From Litsea cubeba (taxonomy: Eukaryota; Streptophyta; Magnoliopsida; Laurales; Lauraceae): DNA of 64,000 nucleotides. Numbering within the stretch: the stretch's first letter is position 1; every line of letters starts with the position of its first letter. The notes beneath the pieces are model-generated. The model had not been told where the DNA came from and searched no databases. It saw nothing but the letters and a program-made list of their open reading frames with translations. The translations under genes and the position numbers were made by a program. Positions 31,581 to 40,924 of this stretch are shown here, in pieces. Location of the stretch: NCBI GenBank assembly GCA_012931725.1, contig CM022946.1, forward strand, positions 47,496,170 to 47,560,169, given 5' to 3'.

Positions 31581-34151
31581 TATCCCCTTCTTCACTTGAT
31601 AAAAACCATAGCCAAGTTCATAGTTATGACCAACTTGCATTCGAGTTCACAATTCACAATTCGAGACAACTTAATCTTAAAATTGATAGAGTGGTTCATC
31701 TCTACGCTTTTCATTCATCTGATGCGGAGTTTGAGTTTGAGTTTAATGGACTAATCATCTGCTTCATTCATTCCAATGCCTTTTACTTGCTAATACTTAA
31801 GTATGCTAATATATTTAATGTCTGTCTTTTGTTTTGTGACTTTGTCCTGATAGTACTCTTTTTACAGCATGAATCTGCCACGAGGAGTGTTGACAACAAC
31901 GTATGGGAGGAAATACGGAATTTTCAGAAGTGCCTTATCATGATGTTTGCAAAACAGAACAGGGAGGTCGTCTTTCTTGAAAGTGTGATGGGGCTGGCAC
32001 AGCAGCGTCGTCATTGCTTGGTTGAGTGCATTCCTTTACCCAGTGAGATTGCTAAGCAAGCACCTCTGTATTTCAAAAAGGTATGGACTTTTGTTCAAGT
32101 TCAGAAATTAAGGAATATCGATCAATATAGTTTGAGCACAAACAAAAGCAAAAAACAATGCTTGTACAAACTCAAGTATTAAAAATTTATAGAAATTGTG
32201 TGGGGGAGATCACCAAAGCTCCAGGATTATGCTAATCACAACCATCGGATGAGACTAAGCATTCTCACGTACCGTCCGCGTGCCACCCATGTGGTACCGG
32301 ACTCACCTCGGCTACCAAGACAGGGGCCCCAGCCGAAGTCAGGCAGGTCCGGACCGCTAGTGCCGAGCTCAGCTACCCAGGTGCCCACCTCGGCTGAAAA
32401 TTCCATCTCGACCGAAGGTGCCAGGACGAAAGCCGAAGCAAGAAGAGAATCTCCGCTCGCGCCCTTCGCCCCCCACGTCATCGGACACGTGGAAGAATAG
32501 GGGCACGAGCCAGTGAGACAGATGCGACACCCGGCTGTCCACAATCTTCGCCAGATCCCTGACAGGGCGACATCCAGCGGCTGAGGCCAAATCAGGGTAA
32601 GGCCCGAGGGTAGATCCGATGGTACCCCTACCACCAAAGGCGACCAACACAATCTGGCCCAACATGATGCGCATTTAATGCGATATGGGCTGATCCGACT
32701 GGCATTAAATGCAGAGCGGGCTGGATTGGGCCGCATTTATTACTTTGTAGGCTGATAATGACTTTCCTATCAAGTCATGGGGTCCACACCAAAATATCAT
32801 CCAAAGATATCGTCCAGGCGTCTATAAATAGAGCCCCATTTCACATGCAAAGGTATGCACACCAAAAATCAGAGCTGTTACTCTGCCTCTCTTCTTCTTC
32901 TCCTTTGATCACCTACTGACTTAGGCATCGGAGAGCCTTGCGCCACTCAGGCCAGGGTCCTTTGACTGTTTGCTCTTCCTTTTCAGGCTTTCAAGTAGCG
33001 GTTCAACCTCTACATTTCGATAAGGCACCCCGATTATTGTGGGTCATTATTTTTCTGCACCTACAGAAATGGACTAGCAACAACAATAAATATTCGGAGT
33101 GAATAAGTTTAGAAAGACATGGTAGATTGTGGAGTTAAAAGGGGACGTGGTGGAAAAGGAGAATTCACAAAAGCCGAACCTGGATAAATGATTAGGTGTC
33201 GAGTGATGACAAAGATTTAAAAATTGCACTATGAAAAAGCATAAGCATAAAAAAAGGGCCAGTCAGAGAGAAACAATCCTATGCTGACAGCAGCTAACGG
33301 TATGGTTTTGATGAGTGGTTCTCACCTTTGTTTGATCGGAGTTGTTCACTTTGCATGCCATATTTATAGTTAGTGTCCTATATCTAACATTAAACTGAGT
33401 GATATACATTGTTGGTATTGAAGAAAATACATATTTGAGACATCTAAAATCCAACTGCATGTATTACTTCAAGTGGAGTGAAATTTGGGGCACTCCCCTT
33501 AAATGAGCAGACATGATGTGAACAAGTTGGATAAAGCGAAGTTGAGCCCCGCTCATATATTAGTCGCCGCCTCTATAGACCATTCCTCCATAGGTACAAT
33601 GTTTGCCAATGGTTGCAGTCATATCCAGATGTGTCCAGATGGGCCTTTATTATGATGACAGAATCTGGTTCGTGTTTCCTCAATTAAAAAAAAAAGAAGA
33701 GGTTTCCTCTATTCTCTTTAATTTTAAGGTTGTGTGTGGGTTTTTTTTTTAAATAGTTTTGTGCTTCATAATTAATGTACAAGTTTTTTCATTTTCCTAA
33801 AAAAGAAACATGTTTTTCCAGGCAATTGATGAAGCAGAGGAGGAATGGAGCCAGCACAATGCAAAGAGACTCATTGACACTAGTGAGAAGGGGTTGCGTG
33901 GTTCAATCCCCAAGGATTTCCCTTATTTCCATGTGGAATTTGGCTTAAACAAAGGTTTTGTTCATGTGATTGATGATGAAAGGCAATTTAAAAGCAACCT
34001 TGGCCTCAACGTCATCAGAGGCATGCTACGACTGCCAGAGGAAGACATGTATCGTCGCCGGAAGCAAGACTCAGTGGAGACCCAAAAGCAAGCAGTTGCT
34101 AGCTTTGCACATGAATGGGAGCCTTTTGATTGGACGAAACAACTCGATTAA
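16894..34151 (+). CDS. CWF19L2: CWF19-like protein 2 homologue (CwfJ family), C-terminal three coding exons
   Basis: Spliced exons 16894-17254, 31868-32080 and 33822-34151 read through in one frame to TAA 34149-34151. The product has YGGSVPSRQKKMEDNAD and MSGRADDEYDFDD, then the CwfJ C-terminal domain 1 (RCHFCFENPPSPRHLV, SIANFTYLMLPQWQP, GHCCILTL, RRHCLVECIPLP) and domain 2 (FPYFHVEFGLNKGFVHVIDD), ending WTKQLD. CWF19 proteins are HIT-related factors of the post-catalytic spliceosome linked to intron-lariat turnover in the nucleus. Only about the last 300 residues are here; the N-terminal exons are not found in the window. The introns are 14,613 and 1,741 bp and hold a full Tat retrotransposon and a solo LTR. 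All three exons lack stops and splice sites are canonical, so the gene looks functional. Confidence 0.92.
17667..18205. repeat. Possible non-autonomous DNA transposon with GGTTCGGTT-rich ends
   Basis: Both ends are rich in CGGTT/AACCG motifs in opposite orientation (GAGCGGTTCCGATCGGTTT on the left, CAATCCGAACACCCC on the right), with an A/T-rich centre. Clean terminal repeats and a target duplication were not found, so the class is open. Confidence 0.35.
18247..18962. mobile_element. Cluster of three tRNA-derived SINE copies, two head to head
   Basis: Copy B (plus, about 18487-18705) starts with an A-box-like CAAGTGGTACC and has the B box GGTTCGACTCC at 18540-18550, as expected for a tRNA-derived pol III promoter. 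Copy A (minus, about 18247-18467) is its inverted partner, forming a near-palindrome of roughly 220-bp arms around 18477. Copy C (minus, about 18783-18962) has A box TAGCTCAAGTGG and B box GGTTCGAGTC and abuts element 3. The tRNA boxes are seen directly; the SINE assignment is inferred. Confidence 0.6.
18963..19847 (+). repeat. Element 3: 5' LTR (885 bp)
   Basis: Starts TGTGTGGGGAG. It ends CCTGCACCTATA, where the 3' LTR has CCTGCACCTACA, so the terminal CA has become TA by a single C-to-T change. Confidence 0.93.
19586..19593 (+). promoter_or_regulatory. Element 3: LTR TATA box (5' LTR)
   Basis: TATAAATA within CTCTATAAATAGAACC. The same box is at 31038-31045 in the 3' LTR and 32823-32830 in the solo LTR. 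It sets the start of the sense retroelement transcript. Confidence 0.75.
19850..19867 (+). other. Element 3: primer-binding site
   Basis: TGGCGCCGTCTGTGGGAA lies two bases after the LTR. Its first bases pair with the 3' end (GGCGCCA) of a tRNA. The site resembles the Arg-tRNA site I recall for Ogre/Tat elements; the tRNA identity was not verified. Confidence 0.75.
19904..21760 (+). pseudogene. Element 3: gag
   Basis: It starts with ATG 19904 (MPLKAKKGGESL), 36 bp after the primer-binding site. A basic/acidic N-terminal part with the coiled coil QNALLQRQERIIRQLQQQL is followed by the gag core (FVPYDGLSDPSAHLRHF, KIFSSSLSDLPLKWF, LFFLRKFQAYSV) and the knuckle-like YAYHKGNGHRTEEC, which lacks the usual first Cys. 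In-frame TAG stops occur at 20402, 20987 and 21365 with no frame change, so the text continues through them. At least the last two fit a CAG-to-TAG change when compared with the wording of related gags. Confidence 0.85.
21761..22329 (+). pseudogene. Element 3: aspartic protease
   Basis: FTVKRILVDSGSSSEVLY carries the active-site D-S-G, so the catalytic Asp is intact here, unlike in element 1. The flap and C-terminal part (ADFLVVDAPFP, then ILGRTWLHKM in the next frame) reveal a one-base deletion near 22095. An in-frame TGA at 22327-22329 precedes the RT linker. Confidence 0.82.
22330..23830 (+). pseudogene. Element 3: reverse transcriptase and RNase H
   Basis: The RT shows KWRVCVDFTDLNRACPKD, SLLDAYRGYNQIQM, MPFGLKNAGATYQRL and the active-site YIDDMVVKSK. 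A run of 11 C at 22895-22905, where about six would keep the frame, shifts the reading frame between the two halves of the RT. RNase H follows with YLTISDHAVSSVLIKE and ETRYLLLEKLALALVSA. The part from 22926 is open for nearly 400 codons. Confidence 0.88.
23831..25631 (+). pseudogene. Element 3: second RNase H and integrase
   Basis: The second RNase H shows WKVFVDSSS, NNEAEYEALIAGM and IFSDS followed by TAA 24117-24119, where related proteins have Gln. The integrase zinc-binding region (THEGICGSH ... CGKCQKF) is cut by TGA 24612-24614. The core has WGLDIVGP, ISDNGTQFD and SNGQAEISNK, so all three catalytic acids are present. The C-terminus ends HLKKFYF at TAA 25629-25631. The last 320 codons are open. 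Confidence 0.9.
25722..26070 (+). repeat. Element 3: 58-bp tandem repeat, six copies
   Basis: The phrase ACCCTGGAAGAGG recurs with starts at 25731, 25789, 25847, 25905, 25962 and 26020 (one unit is 57 bp), each followed by CATACATCCGGTCGCTTCC or a close variant. It begins about 90 bp after the integrase stop. This is a family-specific 3' untranslated repeat of the Tat type and is unrelated to the 80-bp unit of element 2. Confidence 0.92.
26467..26877 (-). pseudogene. Element 3: second, short antisense ORF
   Basis: From ATG 26877-26875 (MASSGRDSLS) the frame runs 137 codons to TGA 26469-26467, with one in-frame TAG at 26847-26845. It carries RCGCMGIFAAVGWWCPARLG and QRALRGIIAQVFLWDIKTF, which I do not recognise. 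A minus-strand TATA box lies 160 bp upstream, and AATAAATAAA on the minus strand near 26355-26349 could serve as a polyadenylation signal, so it looks like a separate antisense transcription unit. Element 2 has no room for it between integrase and the antisense gene. Confidence 0.5.
27036..27045 (-). promoter_or_regulatory. Candidate TATA box for the short antisense ORF
   Basis: CTATAAATAG on the minus strand, the same decamer as the box of the larger antisense gene in this element. Confidence 0.55.
27480..29908 (-). pseudogene. Element 3: antisense three-exon gene (putative gypsy-type transposon protein family)
   Basis: Predicted exons on the minus strand are 29908-29383 (526 bp), 29302-28362 (941 bp) and 28286-27480 (807 bp), 758 codons in all including the stop. 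Introns of 80 and 75 bp have GTAAAT/GTAAGT donors and TGCAG acceptors. Exon 1 carries CGWMPFPLISVIEGGVRF, LHPLLRACLSVW and LGVHDIEDVYDICK. Exon 2 has WKLLGYTPRYRGHYKR and a Ser/Pro/Lys-rich stretch. Exon 3 is a long coiled coil (EREKLKKELEELKK, LESELARMRSE) with a Pro/Ala tail. TAG stops at 29525 and 29229 break it. The first exon length and both splice positions match element 2, which supports the model. Function is unknown. Confidence 0.8.
30137..30146 (-). promoter_or_regulatory. TATA box of the element 3 antisense gene
   Basis: CTATAAATAG on the minus strand, about 235 bp upstream of the antisense ATG, placed between that gene and the 3' LTR. Confidence 0.65.
30400..30414 (+). other. Element 3: polypurine tract
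   Basis: AAGCTAGGGGGCAAT directly before the 3' LTR. Confidence 0.88.
30415..31299 (+). repeat. Element 3: 3' LTR (885 bp)
   Basis: Starts TGTGTGGGGAG and ends CCTGCACCTACA. It has the same length as the 5' LTR; about two thirds of the differences between the two are transitions. Confidence 0.93.
31531..31575 (+). repeat. (CT)n microsatellite
   Basis: Nearly pure CT dinucleotide run with two short interruptions, in the CWF19L2-like intron. Confidence 0.9.
31868..32080 (+). CDS. CWF19L2: CWF19L2-like, middle exon
   Basis: This exon has 71 codons in phase 0, between TTTACAG and GTATGG. It encodes HESATRSVDNNVWEEIRNF through APLYFKK, the HIT-like second half of CwfJ C-terminal domain 1. It sits 569 bp after the end of retrotransposon element 3. 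Confidence 0.92.
32197..33065 (+). mobile_element. Solo LTR of the element 3 family, with perfect target duplication
   Basis: Starts TGTGTGGGGGAG and ends TTCTGCACCTACA, 869 bp, with TATA box 32823-32830 and the shared block GACTTAGGCATCGGAGAGCC. The flanking pentamer GAAAT is present at 32192-32196 and 33066-33070. It lies in the last intron of the CWF19L2-like gene, in the sense direction. A full element was probably removed by LTR-LTR recombination. Confidence 0.93.
33822..34151 (+). CDS. CWF19L2: CWF19L2-like, last exon
   Basis: 110 codons including TAA, after TTTTTCCAG. It encodes CwfJ C-terminal domain 2 (AIDEAEEEWSQHNAKRLID onward) and the C-terminus WTKQLD. Confidence 0.92.
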   Translation, partial: AIDEAEEEWSQHNAKRLIDTSEKGLRGSIPKDFPYFHVEFGLNKGFVHVIDDERQFKSNLGLNVIRGMLRLPEEDMYRRRKQDSVETQKQAVASFAHEWEPFDWTKQLD

Positions 34152-37100
34152 GTATAAGAATAAGATCTCCTCGCCAGTATTTTTATTGGTAAATTAACTG
34201 AAGCCCACAACCCCATGGCTGCACGTACACCTTCAATTATGCTTTAAGCTCTTGTAAACGGCACTTTTATCACACAGTTTTATTGCTTAAAACATTAAAT
34301 ATGTCCAATTCTTTGCAAATAATTAATTTGATTCTACTTCAGGTGAAAACTCTGAATCCCCTTCGACAGCATGCAAGCAAGACCTGCTCGTTGATAGGTG
34401 GGTGCCATATTCTAACCTGTGGCCACACTTGCTGGAAATTGAAAACTACAACTTTTGCTTGCAATTGTGCACAAGGATCCTCAAGATATATGCACATCAT
34501 TCATTACCCTGAAGGAGTGACATCTCTATTTTATCATGTTTACGTGAGCACAAGACAATGCTGGTTCTGTTGGCCAGGAATCTGCTTTTATTTTGTCTGA
34601 TTTAAGATCCAACAGCTGAAGCGGCCGATTTGCATCCGCCTCATACATGCTCCTGTCTTCAATCGTGGGATCGCATGTACTAGGCTGTTTATTCAGCATA
34701 TAAAACTTCTTACATATAAGATGTCATTCTTGGTGTTAAAATGTAGCTTGCATTGTCGATCTCGAAAAATTGTTTGTAGTGTGGTTTTTATTATTTCAGT
34801 ATGTAGCAGTAGCAACAATAACATTTCCATGGAGGATTTAATTATTATTATTTAGAAAGCATAATTAAATGGCAGTGCTTATTGCTGATCACCCTGACTG
34901 AAATAGTTTGGGACTATCTAACCATTTTGCTTATTTCTTTCAAAGGTGGATTGTTGGCTCTTTTTATGTTTTCTATATCTATTTTCAGTGAGTCCAGCAG
35001 CAAATGATTTTTGAGCAACCCAATTTTCCAGCAGAAAGTTATGGGCCAAATGGATGAGGAGAAAAAAATGGTGCGAACTGTCCGTGGTAGAAATTTGAGT
35101 TGGGAAACAGTTTTCTCCACCTTCAGAGCCTGGTACATGAATCATGGTGCCGGGAAACCCTTCTGTGTGCACACCCTCATTGATCAACTCCTGCCCACGT
35201 GCACTACTGGGTATTAGCACTAGGCTTGTAAATCCAGTCCACCAAAGCCCTCAAAAAATATGAGGGGTTCTTTTCTGGACTCCTTTTGAAAAGCCGGCCC
35301 ACCTTCATCTTCGTCATCATCAAAGCCTTATTCCACCTTCATCTTCGTCATCATCAAAGCCTTGTCCCAACTGACGCTTTATTCATATTAAATATAATAT
35401 ATATTATATAGAGCTATGATCTCGTGTGCATGGTGCGCTTGGACAGCTGTGGGGCCCATCTAGTTGGCCCACTTTGAGATGCAGTTAGGTGGATTTGAAT
35501 ATTTGGGTGGGGCCCTACTTTGTATAAAAAAAAATCAGTCCCATCGAATCATCCTAACTCTGTCATCCATATTTTCCTAAAAAAAAAAATCCGTCATTCA
35601 TGGCCTATAAGTCAAGTCCATTTGCATGCATATGCAGTCAATCCAACTCTCTAGTCCATTTGCATTGGTGCAAACCGGGCCGTTTGAACTTTTTTAATTT
35701 TTTTTGTGTGGTGGGGTGGGGTTTGGTTTGTATGTTCCACTTGGATGGACCATCAGTTGGGCCCCACCATGGGTACAACCTTAAGGAACTTAGGATGTTG
35801 AATTTATTATCATTACTTTCAAAACTTGTACAGATTCAGGGTTGTTCATACAAATTATTTTAAAAAAAATGTCCTTTCCTATTTACACATTAAACATAAA
35901 AAACTGTTCTATATTATTTTTTAATGGCATGAAATTTATTAAGAATATACTGAAGGGTGGAAGGAGAAATCTTTTGCTTTGTGTCTCTATCATTTTGGAA
36001 TAAGTCAGAAAGACTTTCTTGAGACCATGGCCATTGGCCACCCCAAATCACCCAAATCCCCCGCCCCCAGCTCATAGTTTTCAAAAAGCTCACCCTTTTA
36101 GAAATGAATTTCACCATTCGACAGCTTACAACTGTTTGCATTCATCAACTGGTCCTACCAGCATTCTACAATTTTCTTATATTATAGGCATCCAGTTCGT
36201 GGGGCTCACTTTCATGTCTTGTTTAGAAGTGGGGATAGGATAGATGGAAGGTTCTCCGTATTGATAAGGGTCTTGAAAAAATTAGCCCATAAGATTATCC
36301 TAGCCCTTGATTCAAGAAACTTATTATTTAGTGATCTTTTAACCATAAGTTTCTTTGAGATTCAAACCAATGGTGGGTAAATATTTGATGAGAGCAAACA
36401 TGATCATGGTAAAACATCATGGGGGGATGGAAGTGTGGAAGGGCCTAGATTGGTCAAAGGTGGGCCCAAGTGAACACTATAGAGTTGGATTGCATAGTTT
36501 GTTGCTTGTAGAAGAACATTTCTCCAAATGAACTTACAAGCTAACTCGATATATAGGTCCGGTCATTTTGTAGAAAACAATTTTCAATATATTCTTTTTC
36601 TATATATAATGCAATCGTTGAAATTAAGTCCCAATAGGAATAGGCATTGAGTTGTTTGAGATTGAGATTGGAATTTAGTTGGGTATTTCTTTAGCCAAAT
36701 TTGTACACGTGACTTTTTTTTAATCTTAGTATCTCGTCGTAATTGAAGACATTGTTATATTCCACCGTTTTTTTTTTTTGTTTTTTTTTTTTCTGCATGC
36801 ATAACCCTTATGAGACTCCCGATCCTTGCATTAAGGGGAAAAAAAAAAAAACTTTGATTTTTTCCACCCCTGGCTAAAACCCTTGGCCTTGAGGGTAGGG
36901 TAGGGGTCAAGACAGTGTAGTCTTGACGAGAGCTTTGGCTTGGCGCAAGTTCAGCTTGCACATGTGAGAGTAGGGTAAGAGCGGACCTCCTCCGCCCTAC
37001 TGTTTGACAATCCTAATTAGCATTCATGATAGTCTTTATAAAATTTACTTTTGTGGTTAAGGTCAGATGGTAGTAGACAATGTTCGACCCAAGATTTTCA

Positions 37101-37171
37101 TAAGGTGTGTGGACCCAAACAGGTAGTTGGATTTTTTAGGTAACTCCAAGATTTCCATGGTTTTTTTTTTT
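34152..37171. other. CWF19L2-like 3' flank and intergenic sequence, nothing further recognised
   Basis: A/T-rich sequence with T runs near 36769-36791 and a short TA-rich patch near 35390-35412. The first few hundred bases probably include the 3' untranslated region. No convincing gene or transposon was seen. Confidence 0.6.
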
Positions 37172-38436
37172 GGCAAAATTAGCGAAAGGTCCCTATAAGT
37201 CAATGTTTCCAGCCTCCAGTCCAAGAAAAAACTTTTTAAGGCCTATGGTCCACTCAGTTAGATTTTTTTCAGCCTTAGGTCCCTACATCCACATGATCTC
37301 ATTTTTTAGGACTAAATTGCCCTTTCAACCGTTTTAGGAATGAAATTTTGAAATTTAAAAATTTATATTCCCCCTCGTTGGGCTTGGACAATCCTGATCT
37401 CCCACCCATCGTCTCAAAAGAAGAAGAAGAAGGAGAAGGGCTGGTTGGCAGGCGGCAGGCAGTCTCAATCCTCTTCCCAGGCGCAGCGCAGCAGCCCAGC
37501 CATCATCATCTTACATCTCTGATCTCCCACCGGCCACCCATCGTCTCAGGCAGCAGCCCGCCAGCCCCATCAGGCCATCAATCATCATCACCCATTCACC
37601 TTCCAATCTCCATCAACGCAAGCAGACGGCATACCCATCACCCATCCTTCTCATCTCTACCTCTCTCTTGCCCAGAACTTCCAGACGCAGAACCCAGCAT
37701 CACTGCGCCCATCATCCTCCATCCAGCCATCCAGGCTAGAAAACCACCGAAATTAAACAACAGCAGTTGGGAAAGAAAACGGACCTTTTCTCGCTCTTTG
37801 TCCATGGAAGCAGTGGAGAAGCTATAGCTCTTCTCTGCACACTTCTCTGGTGACGGCCTCAACGTAACGCCGATACTCACCCCACCTTCCATCCGTCCAA
37901 CAAACCTAACGGCGTCATCCTTGGTGAATTGCTATAGTCCTTGCTTGCAAGGGACTGGAAGAGATCAACCATTTACTGGTCCATTTCCCTTTTGCTACCT
38001 TCGCATTGGGGATACTTCCTTAGTATGCATGGTGAATTGTGTATTTCCAGTACAGATTTATTCTTTGTGGACAGGTTTGGTTGGAGAATTCTCTAATAGA
38101 CAGGGCAGACCCACTTTATAAGATGTGGGTGCGGCCGCACCAGGTGGAATTCGGAACCTCCATGAATGGGCCATGAGCCACATGGGACAGGCACCAGATA
38201 AAACCCAGCCTCGCACCAACTCATGACCTGTGTAGCCTCAATTGCCCCATCGAAGACTCGTCCATTCGATACTCAGGCTACAAATCAACAAAACATCCCC
38301 AAAACCCTACCTCTTTTTTCCAGTCGACTGTCAGGCTTCCTCTCCGATAGCGGCAACAATATCAACTCCTCTCTCCATCTGGTCATCTATTTCTCTATCT
38401 CCTCTCTTTATTTCTCTGTCTGTGGCAGAAAACCCC

Positions 38437-38690
38437 CTAAATCACAGTCAGCGCTGCAGCAGGATGCTCCGTCATCCTCCCCGCCAGCTCCAGAGCCTCA
38501 CGATCATCTGGCCCACCAAAGAACACCACGCACACTCCATGCGCCACGTCAGCCGACCTCACCTGGTGGCCCCCACCAAATCCCCGATCCACGAGAATCC
38601 CGACCGAACACGCGGCCTCCTTCAGCACCCTCTGATTGACCCCCCCAATCTCTGCAAATCCGACCCGAAACACCTCCTCTGCAAATCGTC
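38437..38690 (-). pseudogene. Captured fragment of a CHX-type cation/H+ antiporter gene
   Basis: The minus strand encodes VNQRVLKEAACSVGILVDRG, then VVFFGGPDDREALELAGRM and EHPAAALTVI. These are hallmark strings of the C-terminal cytosolic domain of plant CHX cation/H+ exchangers (compare VDRGFGG, FFGGPDDREAL, EHPG). Only about 75 codons of an 800-residue family are present and a stop follows, so it is a fragment. It sits inside the long-TIR element, which suggests gene capture. Confidence 0.8.
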
Positions 38691-38959
38691 ACAGAGAAGA
38701 CGAAATAGAGAACTCCCATCTCTGTTCTGGGCTTTGGCTCGAACGTTGCAGATTCATCGTCTTCTTCAAGGAAGCTGAGATCTTGTAAGAAGAAGAAGAA
38801 GAAGAAACAGGAGAGGAGAGAGAGAAACTGTTGCTGTCAGTAGTGATGAAAGGAAGAGGACCTCTACTTGCAGCAGCGTCTTTTGGCTCTGTTTTTGTCT
38901 TTTGTCAAATTCCGTGGAGGACTGACATCTTCCCGGTGATCGATTTTGGCTCTGTTTAT

Positions 38960-39620
38960 GTCTTTTATCAAATTTATCTGAGTTTTTGTCAAATTTATCT
39001 GAGTTTTGTTCAAATTTATCTGAATTTTTGTCAAATTTATCTGAGTATTGTTCAAATTTATCTGTTTTCTGTCATATTTCTTTATATTTTTTGTAAATTT
39101 ATCTGAATTTTTTTTAAAATTTATCTGAGTTTTTGTCAAATTTATTTGAGTGTTGTTCAAATTTATCTGTTTTCTGTCATATTTCTTTGTGTTTTTTGTA
39201 AATTTATCTGACTTTTTTTCAAAGAATTTTTTAGCAAATTTATTTACGTTTCTTGAAATCTATATGCGTTTTTTAAATTTATTTACGTCTTTTGAAATTT
39301 ATTTGTATCTTTTCAAATTTATTACGTTTTTTAAAATTATTGCATTATTTAAAATTTATTTTCATTATTTTAAATTTATTTGCATTTTTTGGGATTTTCT
39401 TTGGATCTTTTGAGATTTATTTGAGTCTTTTGAAATTTATTTATATTTTTTTAAAATTTATTTTGATATTTTAAAATTTATTTACATTTTTTAAAATTTA
39501 TTTGCGTTATTTGATTATATATTGCTTTTTTTTAACTTATTGCTTTTTTCGAAATTATTTCATTTTTTAAAATTTATTTTCGTAATTTTGAAATTTATTT
39601 GTGTGTTTTTAGAATTTATT
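38960..39620. repeat. Degenerate T-rich tandem array, about 20-bp unit
   Basis: Variants of CAAATTTATCTGAGTTTTTG repeat many times and drift into ATTTATTTGC/TTTT motifs. It fills the right half of the Pack-type element. Confidence 0.75.
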
Positions 39621-39902
39621 TGAAAATCTGGGGATTCCATTAATCGTGGGCAATTAAATGTTAGTTGGCCATTATTAATGGGATATCCCACCAATCATGT
39701 ATCCCACCAATCATGGGATTGGTTATGATTTGAAGAAAGGGTAAATTAGACATTTTAGGTGTGAATAAGTGTGAGAGGGACCTTTGGCTCTGTGACTTTT
39801 TTTTGTGGATCTAAGGCCATAAAGTGTAATGTTGAGGGACCTGTCGCCAAATGCCCCTTATTTTTTTTTTTTGGTGGGGGTCCTTGTGCCAAAATTGTGG
39901 GG

Positions 39903-39904
<2 letters not shown>

Positions 39905-39936
<32 letters not shown>
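39905..39936 (+). repeat. Poly-G run of 32
   Basis: Thirty-two G in a row, 45 bp beyond the right terminal repeat of the Pack-type element. Its exact length in the genome may be uncertain for technical reasons. Confidence 0.9.
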
Positions 39937-39937
<1 letters not shown>

Positions 39938-40244
39938 AGATGCATCCCAAGCATTGCACGTCACAATTTGAATATAATTTAAAAATCATCTCAATCAAAT
40001 CGTCATCACCATTTGATTTAAGGGCTTGAAATGTCGGCAGTTTTTTTGAGGTCGAGTTAAAAAGAGTGTTAATTTATAAGATACTAGTGATTGCCCGTAC
40101 CTGAAGGCACAACGCACCATGTTTAGAGCACAACTAAATCTATTTACTCTTCTTTTGACCGCCTAATAACTAACCTGAATTTTGGTACCCTATGAGGGGT
40201 AATTCGGTCCACCCTATTTAATGATGTCCTGATTAGGTCCCGAG

Positions 40245-40510
40245 TCAAAGATCACCTATTATTCCTGGACCTCTGATTGCCCTAGGAATTGGCCCATTGC
40301 AATCTATTCGTCAAGGGCTTTCCATCTATATATAGAACCTCGAGATCAGACAGGCGGATCAAAAATCATAATAGTAGGTCCCGCACCCCCGGGGTGCCCA
40401 CCTAAAAAATTACCTATCACTTCTAGACCCATGATCGCCCCGAAAGTTGGCTCATCGAGGGCTTTCCTTTCATATATAGAACTTTGAAATCCGACGGGCG
40501 AATTAAAATC
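40245..40510 (+). repeat. Diverged direct duplication, about 140 bp unit
   Basis: ACCTAT...CAAGGGCTTTCC...ATATATAGAAC recurs about 140 bp later as ACCTATCACTTCTAG...CGAGGGCTTTCC...ATATATAGAAC. It is non-coding and of unknown origin. Confidence 0.55.
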
Positions 40511-40860
40511 TGCGAAACCAGAATTCCAGTGATTATTGCCCAGACCGGACCCACTGCAGCCCACCTTTTGGGCCCCAAGCTTCTGATCCAAACCCTGATT
40601 GGGCCCTTAACTAAACCCGTCAGACCTGACCTGAACCTGACCCAATCCAACCCATCAAACTCTAGCCCAAATCAATCCGAACCCAAATCCAACCCAAACC
40701 CATCTAACATGAACCTAACCCCAGACTTGGCCCAAACTCCTTGACCCGTCGCTCGGATAAGGGAGAAAGAGTCCAGGGATCTAGGGAAGTAGTGTCCCAG
40801 ATCTCTGGACTCTCAAACCCCCTTAAACCCCTCAACCCCTTTCCTCTTAATCTCAGCCCT

Positions 40861-40924
40861 AGGATTTATGTACATAAATCCAAGGGTCCAAAACATGGGG
40901 AATTCAAAAACTGAGCCCCCTTAC
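40861..40924 (+). repeat. Direct repeat outside the MULE, left copy
   Basis: About 64 bp starting at the palindromic GGATTTATGTACATAAATC. The second copy lies at 50350-50412 in the same orientation, on the other side of the Mutator-like element. Confidence 0.8.

Larger units (their letters stand above)
37172..39860. mobile_element. Mutator-type (Pack-type) element with long terminal inverted repeats and captured gene sequence
   Basis: The left end 37172-37326 and the inverted right end 39736-39860 share GGCA..., AGGTCCCT, a purine-rich run after CCA, a second AGGTCCCT and a final CTAA(A)TT(G/T)(C/A)CCCTTTC block, over about 125-155 bp. That is the terminal repeat length expected of Mutator-like elements. 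The interior has no transposase but contains a fragment of a CHX antiporter and other GC-richer sequence unlike the flanks, as in Pack-MULEs. The target duplication cannot be read because both flanks are poly-T. Confidence 0.65.

Noticed and set aside
37348..37827. Possible gene with Ser/Pro/His-rich product
   Set aside because: Low-complexity translation of CATCATC/CCATC-rich sequence inside the Pack-type element; no domain, no splice context.
38242..38778. 178-codon plus-strand frame
   Set aside because: It is the shadow of the CHX fragment on the opposite strand.
39755..39971. Gly- or Pro-rich frames
   Set aside because: They only read through the poly-G run and the terminal repeat of the Pack-type element.
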